Assembly (NCBI GenBank): GCA_036245525.1 | Contig: BTPG01000004.1 | Location: 209,322,325 to 209,386,324, forward strand | Source of the DNA: Semisulcospira habei | Taxonomy: Eukaryota; Mollusca; Gastropoda; Semisulcospiridae | Direction: 5' to 3' | Length of the DNA: 64,000 nucleotides | Shown: positions 1 to 11,066 of the stretch, in pieces | Layout of the letters: each line of letters starts with the position of its first letter | Position numbering within the stretch: position 1 is the first letter of the stretch | Position numbers and translations under genes: made by a program | Notes under the pieces: model-generated | What the model was told of the DNA's origin: nothing | The model's input: only the letters and a program-made list of their open reading frames with translations | Databases searched by the model: none

Positions 1-60
1 GTGTCCCACGACATCTTACATGTGAATTAGCGTCACACACACGTTCCAAAGGACCTGGGA

Positions 61-179
61 CCAGTTGCGCGAGTGAAATAGCATGACACTATAGCGGAGC
101 ACCTTGCTTAGTGGGCAGGAATTCAAGTGTCATGCGCAGGGTTTAAGCTCACTTATGCAACTGGTTCCAATGCTGTAGA
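61..179. repeat. H6 palindromic element, diverged copy
   Basis: Inverted halves begin with CAGTTGCGCGAGTGA and end with TCACTTATGCAACTGGTTCC, around a TATAGCGGAGCACCTTGC core. The same pattern recurs at 632-716, 17563-17668 and 55741-55860. No ORF. Probably a non-autonomous foldback element. Confidence 0.6.
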
Positions 180-245
180 AACGGGACGCTGAATTTGGCT
201 TTTGGAAATAATTGTTGGTCTGGGTTTTAAACTTGTCAACTCAGA

Positions 246-402
246 GTGTATGTATAGACAGACACACAGAAAGACAGACACACGGACAGACAGACACACG
301 GACAGACGCAGAGGCGCCCCTCTTCCAAACTGTCCGTCAGTCAGTCTGTCTGTATGTCTGTCTGTCCGTTCGTTTGTCTGTCTGTACTGAACGGACAAAC
401 AG
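246..402. repeat. Inverted tetranucleotide-like tract (CAGA-rich then TCTG-rich)
   Basis: Impure CAGACAGACACACGGA units run to about 310 and their complement TCTGTCTGTCCGT follows to about 395, so the tract can fold on itself. All ORFs across it are low-complexity artefacts. Confidence 0.75.
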
Positions 403-446
403 ATAAACCTACAACCAGACAAGAGGGCTGATATAGTTAGTAGTGA

Positions 447-569
447 TTATTGGTTGACTCTGCCTGATACCCAGTCTGTGGTAGTTATTTTCGTGTCTAT
501 TTGGTTCCACAGCTTCTCGTAGTTGTCCACTGCTTCAGGCCAGAAGGTCTTGCGTAGGTTCTGCTGCAT
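447..569 (-). other. Short coding-like fragment, 40 codons, unrecognised
   Basis: On the minus strand an ATG opens a 40-residue frame starting MQQNLRKTFWPEAVDNYEKL and ending in TAA. The composition is protein-like (Trp, Tyr, Glu, Lys, Asn) rather than repeat-derived. Immediately upstream in frame is a TAG, so it would have to be a terminal exon or a fragment of a mobile-element ORF. I do not recognise the family. It may well be chance. Confidence 0.25.
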
Positions 570-631
570 ATACTAGCACGTGGTCTGGGTACTGATTTCT
601 CCTGTCACTAGGACACTGGGGCCAATGCATG

Positions 632-716
632 AGTGAGCCTAGTCCTGCGCCAGCCACTAAGCAAGGTGCTCCGCTATAGCAGGACTAGGCTCGCGCACGC
701 AACTGACTTCTGGTCA
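632..716. repeat. H6 palindromic element, partial
   Basis: Carries AGCCACTAAGCAAGGTGCTC next to CGCTATAGCAGGACTAGGCT, and ends near GCGCACGCAACTGAC. This matches the H6 core, with a shorter left arm. Confidence 0.55.
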
Positions 717-719
717 TAG

Positions 720-1110
720 TTGGAGATTTTTAAGACATGCACTATACGGACCCGCGGTTTCTTTGCCGCCGCTATGCAGACTTGGCACGTCCCCAGTGAG
801 TTAAATCTGCGAAATTCTGGAACGTATTTGTCTCCTTGTTTGAAAATTCATATCACACGGTGTCCTGTCCTAGGCATAAGAAAAAGCACGGCGCAAATTT
901 GCTCAACTTTTCACACGTTTGAAAATTCACATCACACAGCGTTCCTGTCCCAGGCAGTCGAAAACATGCCCTACCTTCGCATGTTCACCCCCCCCCCCTC
1001 CACCCCCCCCTCTTCCTGTTGATTGAGTCGCCATTCCACGCTCCTTTATGTCAGGCGATAGAGCAGAGATGGATCGACTGGATAATTCGAACAAATCTAT
1101 GCATCTCGTT
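720..1110. other. No gene; pyrimidine tract
   Basis: A short open frame is present without coding signature. It ends in a C-rich stretch around 989-1015. A diverged internal repeat (GAAAATTCACATCACAC-like) occurs at about 843 and 922. Nothing else recognised. Confidence 0.4.
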
Positions 1111-1112
1111 TG

Positions 1113-1345
1113 GATCGACCAGGCAGCGAAAGGGTAGTGCCTGATTAGTCTTGCGCTTTAACCGCCGGGGTTAGAAGACTGTCTTACAAGAGACAGACCG
1201 AAAAGATGTGTTGTGTACATGTCAGCTCATGGTATTGCCTGATTAGCTTGGCGCCTGGAAAGGCGCCAAGCTAATCGGGCAATACCTTGAGCTATCGCGT
1301 TAATCAATCTCCAGTGCCGAGCTAAACAGGCACTACCCTTGGTCA
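1113..1345. repeat. H2 element(s) with hairpin core
   Basis: The core hairpin at 1223-1292 has arms GGTATTGCCTGATTAGC and GCTAATCGGGCAATACC around GGCGCC..GGCGCC. Partial H2 arms occur on both sides (AGGGTAGTGCCTGATTAG near 1130, AGGCACTACCCTTGG near 1328), suggesting an internally rearranged copy. The arms differ from typical H2 (GGTGGTGCCAGAATAGC) at several sites, and both arms carry the matching change. Confidence 0.75.
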
Positions 1346-1740
1346 GTCGCAACACGTATGCAATCATTTGCAGACAACTCCACGCCTGGGGGTAAAAAAG
1401 TGACAACTCTTACTGCTTTGTTCCTTGATTGAGGCACTAGCCTTCAGCTACCATGATCGATGTCTCAGCAGTTTTTAAGCAGTCATTTAGACGAGTCTAA
1501 CGAAGTTGGTCTCTTTGCTGCTAAAGAAATATAACTTTACTCAACCCTGACTGTTTTGTTCCTTGATTGAGCTGGTACCCCGCGCTCTTCAAACGCACTC
1601 GTGAATTGACTACATGGCGGGGGTCCACCGGTCGAATTCAGGTCCAGAAACTTGTAGAGCGTTGTTTTGAACCTGAAGCGCGAAAAGAAAAAGAGAAGGG
1701 AAAAATAAAAATACATTAATTCATATTATTTCTGCCGTTG
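1346..1740. other. No gene; one 16-bp direct repeat
   Basis: TTGTTCCTTGATTGAG occurs at 1418-1433 and again at 1556-1571. No ORF or RNA gene is recognisable. Confidence 0.4.
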
Positions 1741-1755
1741 AATGGGAAAAGCCAT

Positions 1756-1833
1756 TATGTCTATTTTTGCGAAATCTAGATTTTCATTATTATATATGAA
1801 ATTTTCTCTTTTCGCAAAAATGGTCATACGGGC
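1756..1833. repeat. H7 hairpin
   Basis: Imperfect inverted repeat with a left arm containing ATTTTTGCGAAATCT and a right arm containing TTTTCGCAAAAATGG. A related hairpin is at 15815-15872. Confidence 0.65.
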
Positions 1834-1857
1834 CTTAGCCACATAACGGTAGATTGT

Positions 1858-2081
1858 TTAACTCTTATCATTCGGAATACACCAGTGTGTGAAATAAGTT
1901 GGACTAAAATAGTTCAAGGGTGGTGCCAGAATAGCTTGGCGCCTCTAGGCGCCAAACTATTCTAGCACCACCCTTGAACTAAAGCCATTGGTCTGTGTCC
2001 TTATCTGTGAGTACTATAATGTAGCTTGCATATGGCAGTGAACAGATTTGACGCTTTTAGCCTCAGTATGATATGAGTTAA
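1858..2081. mobile_element. H2 TTAA-flanked MITE, complete
   Basis: Bounded by TTAA at 1858-1861 and 2078-2081. Terminal inverted repeats read TTAACTCTTATCAT and, from the other end, TTAACTCATATCAT. The internal hairpin (about 1915-1978) pairs GTTCAAGGGTGGTGCC with GGCACC..CTTGAAC-type sequence around GGCGCC. A TTAA target with C-rich terminal repeats is the usual signature of piggyBac-type elements; no transposase is present. Confidence 0.75.
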
Positions 2082-2275
2082 CTCGTTCGCTGCCGAGAAA
2101 AAGGTGCAAGAGGAATAGATGTTGTGGAGTCCCCCGCCGTTGCTCATGAGGACTTACGCCTGTTGCTGAAACCACTCTTTTGTCCATGCTCCTTTGAAGA
2201 CCAGAGATGTTTGACGTGAAATTTACAAACTCGGAATTCAACAACACACTCTGCGTCCGCTGGCAGTGACGGAGT
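2078..2275. mobile_element. H1 MITE abutting H2, shared TTAA
   Basis: Starts TTAACTCGTTCGCTGCCGAG at the same TTAA that ends the preceding H2. Contains the GGTGCAAGAGGAATAGAT and CTCATGAGGACTTACGCC arms (the stem is damaged) and ends near CCGCTGGCAGTGACGGAGTT, the H1 right end with its TTAA mutated. Confidence 0.65.
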
Positions 2276-2454
2276 TTGCTGGCTGGTATCAACAAACCAA
2301 GGGGAATTACTCTTTGTTTGTTGTACAATTCTGCCAGCGCTAGCCTCACCTCTCTGGTTTGTGAGTAGCTGGTATCAGCATTTAGTCTTTGACTCATTCT
2401 TACTACGTGCTGCGCGCTGATACGCCAATGCACCAGGAAACAAAAGTCCCCAGG

Positions 2455-2528
2455 GCCGACATCGGCGGCAGTGGACCCGCGCACAATCGTGCGCGGGTCC
2501 ACTGCGGCCGACGTCGGTCCGAGGTCTT
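2455..2528. repeat. H4 hairpin
   Basis: GGCCGACATCGGCGGCAGTG is followed by GACCCGCGCAC and its complement, then CACTGCGGCCGACGTCGG. It ends with GAGGTCTTTTGC, the H4 flank. No coding potential. Confidence 0.75.
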
Positions 2529-3870
<1,342 letters not shown>

Positions 3871-3875
3871 GACTG

Positions 3876-4217
3876 AGAGAACGAACGAACGAACGAAACT
3901 TTATTTTCCAAGGATTGAGATATTAGGCGCGCAGGCCTTTCTTACAATCTGTCCTTGCTTAGCTACTTAAAAAAAAAGGAACACCAACCAAACAACAAAA
4001 ACTAAAAACTAACTAATAATAAACGTCACACACACGCATACACACACGCACACAGACATACATATACATGTGCTCATGCACATGCGCACTTTTGTACATA
4101 CACATACACGTACTTGCGCACATAACTATCTAACATATAAGTAGGTATGATATTTTGTATACTATCAAAAACAAGTTAGAAAACGTAACAAACAATTTGG
4201 AGGATAGATGGAGAAAA
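3876..4217 (-). mobile_element. LINE 3' end (copy 1) inside a GA array
   Basis: On the minus strand this is a non-coding 3' UTR ending CCTTGGAAAATAAAGTTTCG followed by (TTCG)n and then CT repeats. It is nearly identical over about 330 bp to the 3' UTR at 32430-32735, where part of the LINE coding region is still attached. The polyadenylation-like AATAAA and 4-bp tail mark the true 3' end. The far (5'-truncated) side runs directly into GAGAGAGAGAG at 4218-4230. GA sequence therefore lies on both sides. Confidence 0.8.
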
Positions 4218-4230
4218 AAGAGAGAGAGAG

Positions 4231-4309
4231 AATTGAATTGAATTGAAACTTTATTTTCTAAGGATGAAGACAGTAGGCACGCAGGCCTTTTTACACGTCT
4301 GTCCTTACT

Positions 4310-4311
<2 letters not shown>
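4231..4311 (-). mobile_element. LINE 3' end (copy 2) inside a GA array
   Basis: An 81-bp fragment. On the minus strand it reads GGCCTGCGTGCCTACTGTCT and then AGAAAATAAAGTTTC, ending in (AATTC)-type 5-bp repeats. It is clearly the same 3' module as copy 1 with about 80% identity by eye. (GA)n flanks both sides (4218-4230 and 4312 onward). Confidence 0.8.
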
Positions 4312-4379
<68 letters not shown>

Positions 4380-4457
4380 AGGGGGGGAGAGGGGGAGAGA
4401 GAGGTGGAGAGAGAGAGAGAGAGAGAGGGGGGGGAGAGGGGGAGAGGGGGAGAGAGA
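4312..4457. repeat. (GA)n then G-rich GA tract
   Basis: Pure GA to about 4376, then GA interrupted by runs of G. Low-complexity Arg-Glu or Ser-Leu frames across it are artefacts. Confidence 0.9.
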
Positions 4458-4710
4458 AACAAATTTGTGTCAATTCTTGAATAACAATGACGTGTCAGGT
4501 GCTTAGCGTCTGGTGATTTGCATCAGTTCAGCAACAATGTATAAAACCGATGTGTCTAGTGCTTTTACGTCACCGTCACTGTCTGAAGTCGATAATTCTT
4601 CGTTTAGACATTTTTTTTTGCGACGAATTTTTTTTTACGAAAACGTTGTTTCTCCAAGCTAGCTATATTAAAAATTTCAAATACATATAACACAAATTAC
4701 GGACTCAAAT

Positions 4711-4938
4711 GTGTGTGTGTGTGTGTGTGGGGGGGGGGGGGGGAACAAGAGTTTCTCCTGTGTTTGTGTACGTACAGGTCTAAAACTTTAGGAAATGCTT
4801 CCTTTAAGATTTATTTCGGAGCAGTACTTTTCGGCATTTTTTAATTGGATTACTCATTATAGTTTCAGACCTGTACGTACACGGTACACAAACACAGGAG
4901 AAACTCTTATCTACACACACACACACGCCCACACACGC

Positions 4939-4977
<39 letters not shown>
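4711..4977. repeat. Foldback: (GT)n..inverted arms..(CA)n
   Basis: (GT)9 plus a G run at 4711-4743 precedes GAGTTTCTCCTGTGTTTGTG at 4749. The complement (CACAAACACAGGAGAAACTC) ends at 4906 and is followed by (CA)n to 4976. The arms extend through TACGTACAGGTCT, apart from a 7-bp insertion in the right arm. The spacer is about 80 bp. Confidence 0.8.
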
Positions 4978-4979
<2 letters not shown>

Positions 4980-5130
4980 GTGAAGGATGAATCAAGCTAG
5001 GCCATTTGGGCACTACCCGTCAAAGTCAGGCAAGAACTTCAACCGAGAGACATTTCAGTCAATCTCGCACTGAAATAAGGTCGAAAGTAAAGACGGCTTT
5101 TAGCTGTCTGGCACATGTCTGGACTCTGCG

Positions 5131-5330
5131 AGCAAAAGGTCTTCAGAGCCCACATCGGCGTGCCAACTAAGGCTGATGTCGGCCGAGAGCGAGGACTTTT
5201 TTCTCACTGAAAAGGTAAGAGTACAGAGTCGCTATTACAGTCGACAACTTTCTTTGAAGATGGACCCCACTAAGCAAACGACCCTCGGGCCTACGTCGGA
5301 CTGCGTCAGACGTCGGCCCGAGGGTCTTTA
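5131..5330. repeat. Two H4 hairpin copies
   Basis: The first (about 5131-5205) reads GCAAAAGGTCTTCAGAGCC through GATGTCGGCCGAGAGCGAGG with degraded arms. The second (about 5272-5330) is a short GACCCTCGGGCCTACGTCGG / GACGTCGGCCCGAGGGTC hairpin. Confidence 0.65.
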
Positions 5331-5535
5331 GATCCGCCAGATGCTCTGATGCATATGTCCGCCTGAAAACACACTTGGTCTGTAGTCCTCAAAAAAGCGC
5401 TAGCGACAAGTCGTGTGTCTACAATAAACCTTTCTCTCGGTTGGTAATTTGATTTTTTTAGTTTCCCATTTCCCCATGGAACAGGTCAGATTGCTAGTAT
5501 CCAAACAGGGATAATTTGATATTCTCCTAGCAAGT

Positions 5536-5628
5536 TTCAACCTTTTGGGTGCCGGTAGCGGTTTTAGTCGCGATGATTCCTGCAGGAATCATCGCGACTA
5601 AAACCGCTACCGACACCCAAAGGGTTAA
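5536..5628. mobile_element. H3 perfect-palindrome MITE
   Basis: A palindrome of about 90 bp centred on GATTCCTGCAGGAATC, with arms GGTAGCGGTTTTAGTCGCGA and its complement. It ends in AAAGGGTTAA; the left terminus is TCAA, a TTAA with one change. The whole element is inverted repeat, with no internal region. Confidence 0.85.
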
Positions 5629-5687
5629 CACACGCGAGACACGCTGCATTCGCATACGCAGACGGAATAAGCCAGCCGGGGAGAGAG

Positions 5688-5696
5688 AGAGAGAGC

Positions 5697-5772
<76 letters not shown>

Positions 5773-5897
5773 CTTAGGAAAGGCAGTTACAACATAATTT
5801 ATTAGTTTTTCAAATAGACAAACAAACAAGAATACAATTCGCTACTTTACGTGCTTATCACATAAAAGTGACGTCAGACTAAAGGTCAAAACCACAG

Positions 5898-5954
<57 letters not shown>
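5688..5954. repeat. Two (GA)n arrays with a 127-bp spacer
   Basis: GA arrays at 5688-5771 and 5899-5954 flank a 127-bp AT-rich spacer. The spacer lacks the LINE 3' tail seen in other GA-bounded inserts, so I do not assign it to a family. Confidence 0.85.
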
Positions 5955-5958
<4 letters not shown>

Positions 5959-6278
5959 GTGCGCCTTTGTACAATATTTTCTTTTTGGTCTGGAATTAAT
6001 AAACGCTGCTTTTGCCACGTATCCGGATGATGCACGTCTTGAACTAGTTAACTTGCTCGGACATTTTGTAACACAAGACATGTACTCACGGCAAATGTGT
6101 AGCTGTAGAGTGTTTCCTGTGTTCCATGAGGTTGTTATTGACATTTTTGACGCTAAAAAAGTGCAAAATGTTTTTAAGTTAACTCATTTACTTTAAGTGA
6201 ACCTCAAGTACAAAATGCGGGGGAAAAAAAAAAGAATTAAAAAAAAAAAGAGGTATCCCACCATACTACCCCAGCATA

Positions 6279-6361
6279 TTAACTATTTCTGTGTCGGTAG
6301 CGATTTTCGTCGAGGGGCTTGCATTAATCACCAAAATCGCTAACGACACACAGAGGGTCAA
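6279..6361. mobile_element. H3 palindromic MITE, diverged
   Basis: TTAACTATTTCTGTGTCGGT at the left and CGACACACAGAGGGTCAA at the right, with a disrupted centre. The outer stem GTGTCGGTAGCGATTTT pairs with AAAATCGCTAACGACAC. Confidence 0.75.
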
Positions 6362-6422
6362 CACCTCTAGCCCTATGGTGAAAATTACCATATTTGGAAG
6401 TTGTCTTCTGGCTACAAGGCTG

Positions 6423-6540
6423 TTAAACCCTTCACTGCCGAGAAAAAAGTGAACCCGATCCAACTGCAAGAGGCACAGATCCTCATGATCCCCCGCGACC
6501 GCGGGGGCCCTCGAGGATTTATGCGTCTTGCTGAGATCAA
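6423..6540. mobile_element. H1 MITE, left part
   Basis: TTAAACCCTTCACTGCCGAG at the left end, then the hairpin arms CAAGAGGCACAGATCCTCAT and GAGGATTTATGCGTCTTG around CCCCCGCGACCGCGGGGG. The right terminus is not recognisable. Confidence 0.7.
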
Positions 6541-7470
6541 TTTGTAGCCATGTTCCTTGAACGTGCAGTCAAGGGGGTAAGAGTCAGGCTGAGGTCTGGA
6601 TGTGTTGAATTGTGACCCATGCCCTACTAAGGATGAAAGGTTTGTTAAGGCAGATATGGCCGGAAGTGCATTAGGCGTGCTGCGAAAACAGGAATTAAAC
6701 TGCTATGGCGTCAACAGAAACAACAGGAATGGAAAAGAATGTTTAAGACTTCACGAAATCGGCATTTCGTGACTCGCCGGGCTTGTAGTCTCTCTCTCTC
6801 TCTCTCCCTCCCACATCCCTTCTCAACCTCTGCCACTACCCTACCCGTTCTCATTGAACTGGTCCATATACCTGATAACTTCACAACTTTGAAACGTATC
6901 TTAACCGTCCGAGAAGACTGTGTTTCGGCTTTGGGTGACAGAATTCAGATCCTAGGAATTTAGGAATTTAGTCTGGCGCCTGAGACAGGCCATGATCGTT
7001 CAAGGGTCCAAATTAGCTTGTTGCCTTCCATCAGTCTTGCACTATAATTGAACAGTCATGGCCAATCCATCTCCAGACGCGGTGTCTGAAAGAGTGAATA
7101 TATTTTTTCCCAGGATTGTTCCAGAGGGCATCCTGGTGCAGCTTTCGTCGTTTTCACATGAAATCTGTACAAACCTATAGTATGCTCTCTCCCCCAATTA
7201 TCACTACCCCAACACCCCTCCGTCCCTCCCCCCTTCTCAAAGGCATCGACACAAATTTCTAACCGGCCTGTGTTTTCCGCTAATCCATCATGTAGCAAAC
7301 ACCTTATGGCCTGATACGGCTAGAAAACCCCGAAGCAGGTTTTTCAGTACTGAAAAAGCATAGATGACAGATGATGACGATGGTCACACAGCCTCGAATC
7401 TACTATGAGACGAAAAATGTTTGAACGTCTGCCTTCGCTGTAAGGCATAATTCTTCTCAGCTTTGAGATA
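6541..7470. other. No gene recognised
   Basis: Contains a short (TC)n at 6789-6806 and assorted small ORFs of 74-80 codons with no visible domain. A trace of H2-like sequence (TTCAAGGGTCCAAATTAGC) lies at about 7000. Confidence 0.4.
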
Positions 7471-7597
7471 TCAGGCGGCATAGATCCTCACGAGCCTCCG
7501 CACTGCGAGTAAGCAGCTTAGCTTTGAGTCAACAAGAGCCATATATCCGCATGAGCCCCCGCGGACCGCGGGGGCTCATGCGGATATATGGCTCTTG
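7471..7597. repeat. H1 hairpin with fully mirrored arm changes
   Basis: The core at 7533-7597 pairs CAAGAGCCATATATCCGCAT with ATGCGGATATATGGCTCTTG around GAGCCCCCGCGG. Relative to the family arm (CAAGAGGCATAGATCCTCAT) three positions differ and all three are matched in the other arm. A half arm (GGCATAGATCCTCACGAGCC) lies just upstream at about 7478. Confidence 0.8.
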
Positions 7598-7732
7598 CGG
7601 TTGGTGGGAGGCTTTCGTCGTAAGTTTTGTGCGTTTGAATGTTTGCTGGACTGAGAGACGAACCATCTTCATCCGCATCAGCAAGTGAAGATGTACAATG
7701 TGCATTTGTAGATGAATTTGAACAAGCACGGG

Positions 7733-7795
7733 GTATAGATCCTCATACGCTCCCCTTAACTTGAGCGGGCTCATGAGGATCTGTGCCCGCAGCAA
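7733..7795. repeat. H1 hairpin, degraded stem
   Basis: GGGTATAGATCCTCATACGC pairs with GCTCATGAGGATCTGTGCCC; the central GC stem is reduced. Confidence 0.65.
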
Positions 7796-8164
7796 AACGG
7801 CGCGCAGTTTCGCTGGAAACTTTGTGGTGACAAATTTCTACACTGAGGCGTTGCTGACATTTGGGTTGGTGTTCAATGCTCTAAGGCAGGTAGCAATTAC
7901 CAAGTTTTTCTGGCTCCGTCCGCGGCGCGAAAACATCGCAAAATCCTAGCACAAACCCTTAGTCCTGACGCCGTCTCAGGATGGGAAAACGAAGCAAATG
8001 ACGCGGATTACTACAGGCACGCAGCTGACGCAAGGACGCATGAAATTCTGTGGGTCTTGAGTCTGGGACAATGTGGTTACTAGGACAAAAAATTAAGTCG
8101 AAACCTTTTTCTCTTGCGTCATCTGAGGAGAGAGAAGTGACGCAAATGACGCTGATGCCGCCTA
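7796..8164. other. No gene recognised
   Basis: No ORF with a domain. TGACGC-rich sequence (AAATGACGCGGATTAC and AAATGACGCTGATGCC) repeats loosely about 140 bp apart. Confidence 0.35.
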
Positions 8165-8235
8165 CCAGCAAGAGGCGTAGATTCTCATGACCCCCTGCTG
8201 AAGCAGGGCGCACATGAGAATCTTTGCCTCTTGCA
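8165..8235. repeat. H1 hairpin
   Basis: CAAGAGGCGTAGATTCTCAT pairs with ATGAGAATCTTTGCCTCTTG. The TTCTCAT/ATGAGAA substitution is mirrored in both arms relative to TCCTCAT/ATGAGGA. Confidence 0.75.
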
Positions 8236-8440
8236 GATGGCTGGGCACAGTTATGGGGCTTGCACAGACTAGGCTGCAGTTTGTCCGGAGGGCTGGAAAT
8301 GCGATGCGACAGGGAATCTAGGCAAAACCAGAAGACAGAGGCAGTCGCTGGTTGAGGGCTTGTTACCTCCTTCGCCTATTCAGCCCCGAATGACTACGAA
8401 ATCTCTGCGCTGTTTAGTCGAAAGACAGTATGGACTTTTT

Positions 8441-8575
8441 TTTGTTGATGTCCACCACGAAGGTGATTTCAAAGACAGGGCACCGAGAAAAGGTCTGAAT
8501 AAATTTTGACCCCAGCTTGGTTCGAACCCACGACCTTTCGGACGAGAGTCGAACGCTCTACCAACTGAGCTCCTA
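8441..8575 (-). mobile_element. SINE-2 (tRNA-derived) with 12-bp TSD
   Basis: Minus-strand tRNA-like head GAGCTCAGTTGGTAGAGCGT (A box) and GGTCGTGGGTTCGAACC (B box), then the SINE-2 body. It is flanked by the identical direct repeat TATGGACTTTTT at 8429-8440 and 8576-8587. The head resembles a functional tRNA, but the element continues into the SINE body without a terminator, and the duplication shows retroposition. Confidence 0.88.
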
Positions 8576-8716
8576 TATGGACTTTTTGTGAAAATCAAGA
8601 CTTTCATTTATTTTATAAGGAAAAACTTGAGTCTCATAAACCGATAGTAAGTCAGTAAGTCAGTATAGCTTTTCACAAAAAGTGGATTCACTCTCTGTTT
8701 CCCTCACAGGGCAGAA

Positions 8717-8830
8717 ATGGATCGACCGTGACAGCTCAAGGGTGGTTGCATGGAGAGCTTTGAGTCTAGGGGTGTCAAGCTATTCTGGCAACACCCTTTT
8801 AGGTGTCATGATCGATCTGCCTCTCGATCT
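8717..8830. repeat. H2 hairpin, diverged
   Basis: GACAGCTCAAGGGTGGTTGC on the left and AGCTATTCTGGCAACACCCT on the right, then GATCGATC. The central stem is degraded. Confidence 0.6.
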
Positions 8831-8949
8831 GCAGTGTGGTTTTTATTCGCGCCTGAAAACCTCTCTGTCAGTCACTGATTATATTTGTCAATAAACATTA
8901 AACTTCGGATAGCAGACTGCCTGGGGGACTAACTGTTCCCCAGAGAATA

Positions 8950-9005
8950 ACATCCTCAGGCCGACATCGGCCTCCGTTGACCCGCGCACGCCTGTCGGGC
9001 CTGAT
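8950..9005. repeat. H4 half element
   Basis: GGCCGACATCGGCCTCCGTT then GACCCGCGCACG; the right arm is lost after CTGTCGGGCC. Confidence 0.5.
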
Positions 9006-9326
9006 ACTTGTTTGCGCACTGGGTTACTGATTGCCCCGTCAAAACTTCATTGTGGAAGGTTTGTGCTTTGCGGATTATAAATGTATGTATTTTGGGTTAT
9101 AGTATGAGAATGCAGCTTTGTTGATATATGTATAATCCTCCTTGAATTTCCTGTGAAAATATCCCATAACTTTTTTCACTGAACAGCGCCAACAAATTTC
9201 TAGAGGGAAATGTCCTCCGCACGTGCTAATGAACAGACATAACTGTTTCCAATCGCACTTGCACTGTGACAATACATCTTATCAATCTGTTAGTTTTCGT
9301 CGTTTTAATGATTTCTTTTTCTTTTT

Positions 9327-9406
9327 TTACTCATTGGAGACGTGCCGTATACGGATACGCGGCGAATCGCCGCGTATCCGTATACGGCATGTCTCCAATG
9401 AGTTAA
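9327..9406. mobile_element. Perfect palindromic mini-element, TTAA-like ends
   Basis: TTACTCATTGGAGACGTGCC to GGCATGTCTCCAATGAGTTA with centre GGCGAATCGCC. A stem of about 37 bp has only one mismatch, and the right end is TTAA (9403-9406). Same architecture as H3 with different sequence. Confidence 0.8.
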
Positions 9407-9740
9407 GCACATCTCCCCACCCCCCACACTTTGGTACCGGTTTCAGGCCACTTTACAAATTTCAAATACAAGCGATCAACAATCTCTGTAACTTCAGTAG
9501 CTGAACTAGCCCTTCGTCTGTCTTGTACTGTGTTTGTCTTGAATGGCGTAAATCCGTGTCTGTTACGTAAGTGTGCGTGTTGGGTTTCAGTTCGCGGCGC
9601 TTTGAGTCGATTTGCCCAAAAATTGAGAAAAAGCGCCTATATAATAACGGTATTATTATTATTTATTTATTATGCTAGTTTACCGTGATCACGGATGCAC
9701 GCGTGTTAAATGAATTGTGTGTAAGTGTCGCAAGATAGCA
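9407..9740. other. No gene recognised
   Basis: Two overlapping plus-strand ORFs of 85-93 codons without domains. A short TATTATTATTATTTATTTATTA run lies near 9650-9671. Confidence 0.35.
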
Positions 9741-9744
9741 ATAT

Positions 9745-9815
9745 CCCTTTACTGCCGAGAAAAAGTGAACACAATACGAGTGCAAGAGACATAGATCCTC
9801 ATGTGTCCACGTTTC
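9745..9815. repeat. H1 left half
   Basis: CCCTTTACTGCCGAGAAAAA then GTGCAAGAGACATAGATCC; the right arm is missing after TCATGTGTCC. Confidence 0.6.
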
Positions 9816-10097
9816 TCGGACGGTTCGGCTTTTGGTGGTTGAATTAACAAAGATTTCAGAAACAGAAATGCACGTACCGTGGCAAGGAGAGGGTGAAGGC
9901 GCTTGGCATATAAATGTGAAATATCAGTAACAAATTAAAAATACCCTTACACACATAATTAAAACGTATAAATGTCGCAAGATATCTTTCAAACGTAATT
10001 CTCAGCGGGAACTCACCTCTCAAGCGCAAACTGAAGAAATCGCTTACCTAAAACTTGCACGGCCGTTTAGCAGCCACGATGAAACGAACCGGTAAGC

Positions 10098-10192
10098 AAA
10101 TGACCCCCAGGCCGACGTCGGTCGTAGCTGGCCCGCGGAAAGCGAGCCACTTACGCGCGGCCTGACGTCGGCCCGAAGGACTTTTGCAAATA
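10098..10192. repeat. H4 hairpin
   Basis: AGGCCGACGTCGGTCGTAGC and CGGCCTGACGTCGGCCCGAA around GGCCCGCGG; ends AGGACTTTTGC. Confidence 0.65.
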
Positions 10193-10362
10193 GGTGGCAA
10201 GGTCCTAAAGCAATATTGCGACCTCGATTCTGGGGCATGAAAAATTGATGCCGTCTTTTTCAATTACGCTTTACGGCCTCTAACTGACTTCCGCGGCATT
10301 GAGCTGGAAATATGGACGGGCATGTGGACTCGGCAGAAAGTGGATGGAAATTTGGTCGGCCA

Positions 10363-10432
10363 GCAAGAAGCATAGATCCTCATGAGCCCCCGCCGCCTGC
10401 GGCGGGGGCTCATGAGGATCTATGCCTCATGC
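10363..10432. repeat. H1 hairpin
   Basis: CAAGAAGCATAGATCCTCAT pairs with ATGAGGATCTATGCCTCATG around GAGCCCCCGCCGCCTGCGGC, an enlarged GC stem. Confidence 0.8.
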
Positions 10433-11066
10433 ACTTGTTCGGGATACATCTTACTGCGCCTGTGGTTGAGACTGTTATGGGTGGATAGAGTAAATCGAAG
10501 TTTCAGCCTGCTGGAGTAGCGATGTAAGGTGTTTGAGTCAGTTAGTTTATAACCTATTGTTCTTTTTTGTTGTTGTGCGTTTGGAGCTCCAAAGTGTTTC
10601 CTGACAAGTGTTGATTCTGGTCAAATTCTTTCACGCCGGATCTTTTGGATCGAGAATGGGCCATAGACCATGGAACATATCGATGCATGTTCCCACGCAA
10701 CCCCGTAGTGACATTTTGGCGCAATATTTCTTTTGATTTTTCCCCATTTTCTGACGAAAATTTCGAACCCGTAGCTCAACAGGAAAAGTTCATGGCCGCA
10801 TTGTGCATTAAGCATCGGAACAAATTGTCAGCAACCAGGTTTTGTGCGCAAACACCTTGGAATGTATATTATTGTGTGGGTCGACTGTCTATGAGTGGGC
10901 AATCGATTCCGTTACTGACATAGCAGACGCGTCGCATAATAATGTAACCAAGAGTGACGAAATACACTTAGTGTTGTGACGCGATGCCCACATTGTTGCA
11001 GTGTACAAAGAGGAGTTCTCTTGTGTATAATTTTGTATTTAACCTGTTTAGTTGTTTAGTGCTGTC
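10433..11066. other. No gene recognised
   Basis: A 92-codon plus-strand ORF (10645-10923) and a minus-strand shadow show no domain I recognise. No repeats seen. Confidence 0.4.

Noticed and set aside
5772..5898. Spacer between two GA arrays as another GA-targeted LINE end
   Set aside because: It lacks the tandem tail and the AAACTTTATTTT module seen in the other GA-bounded inserts.
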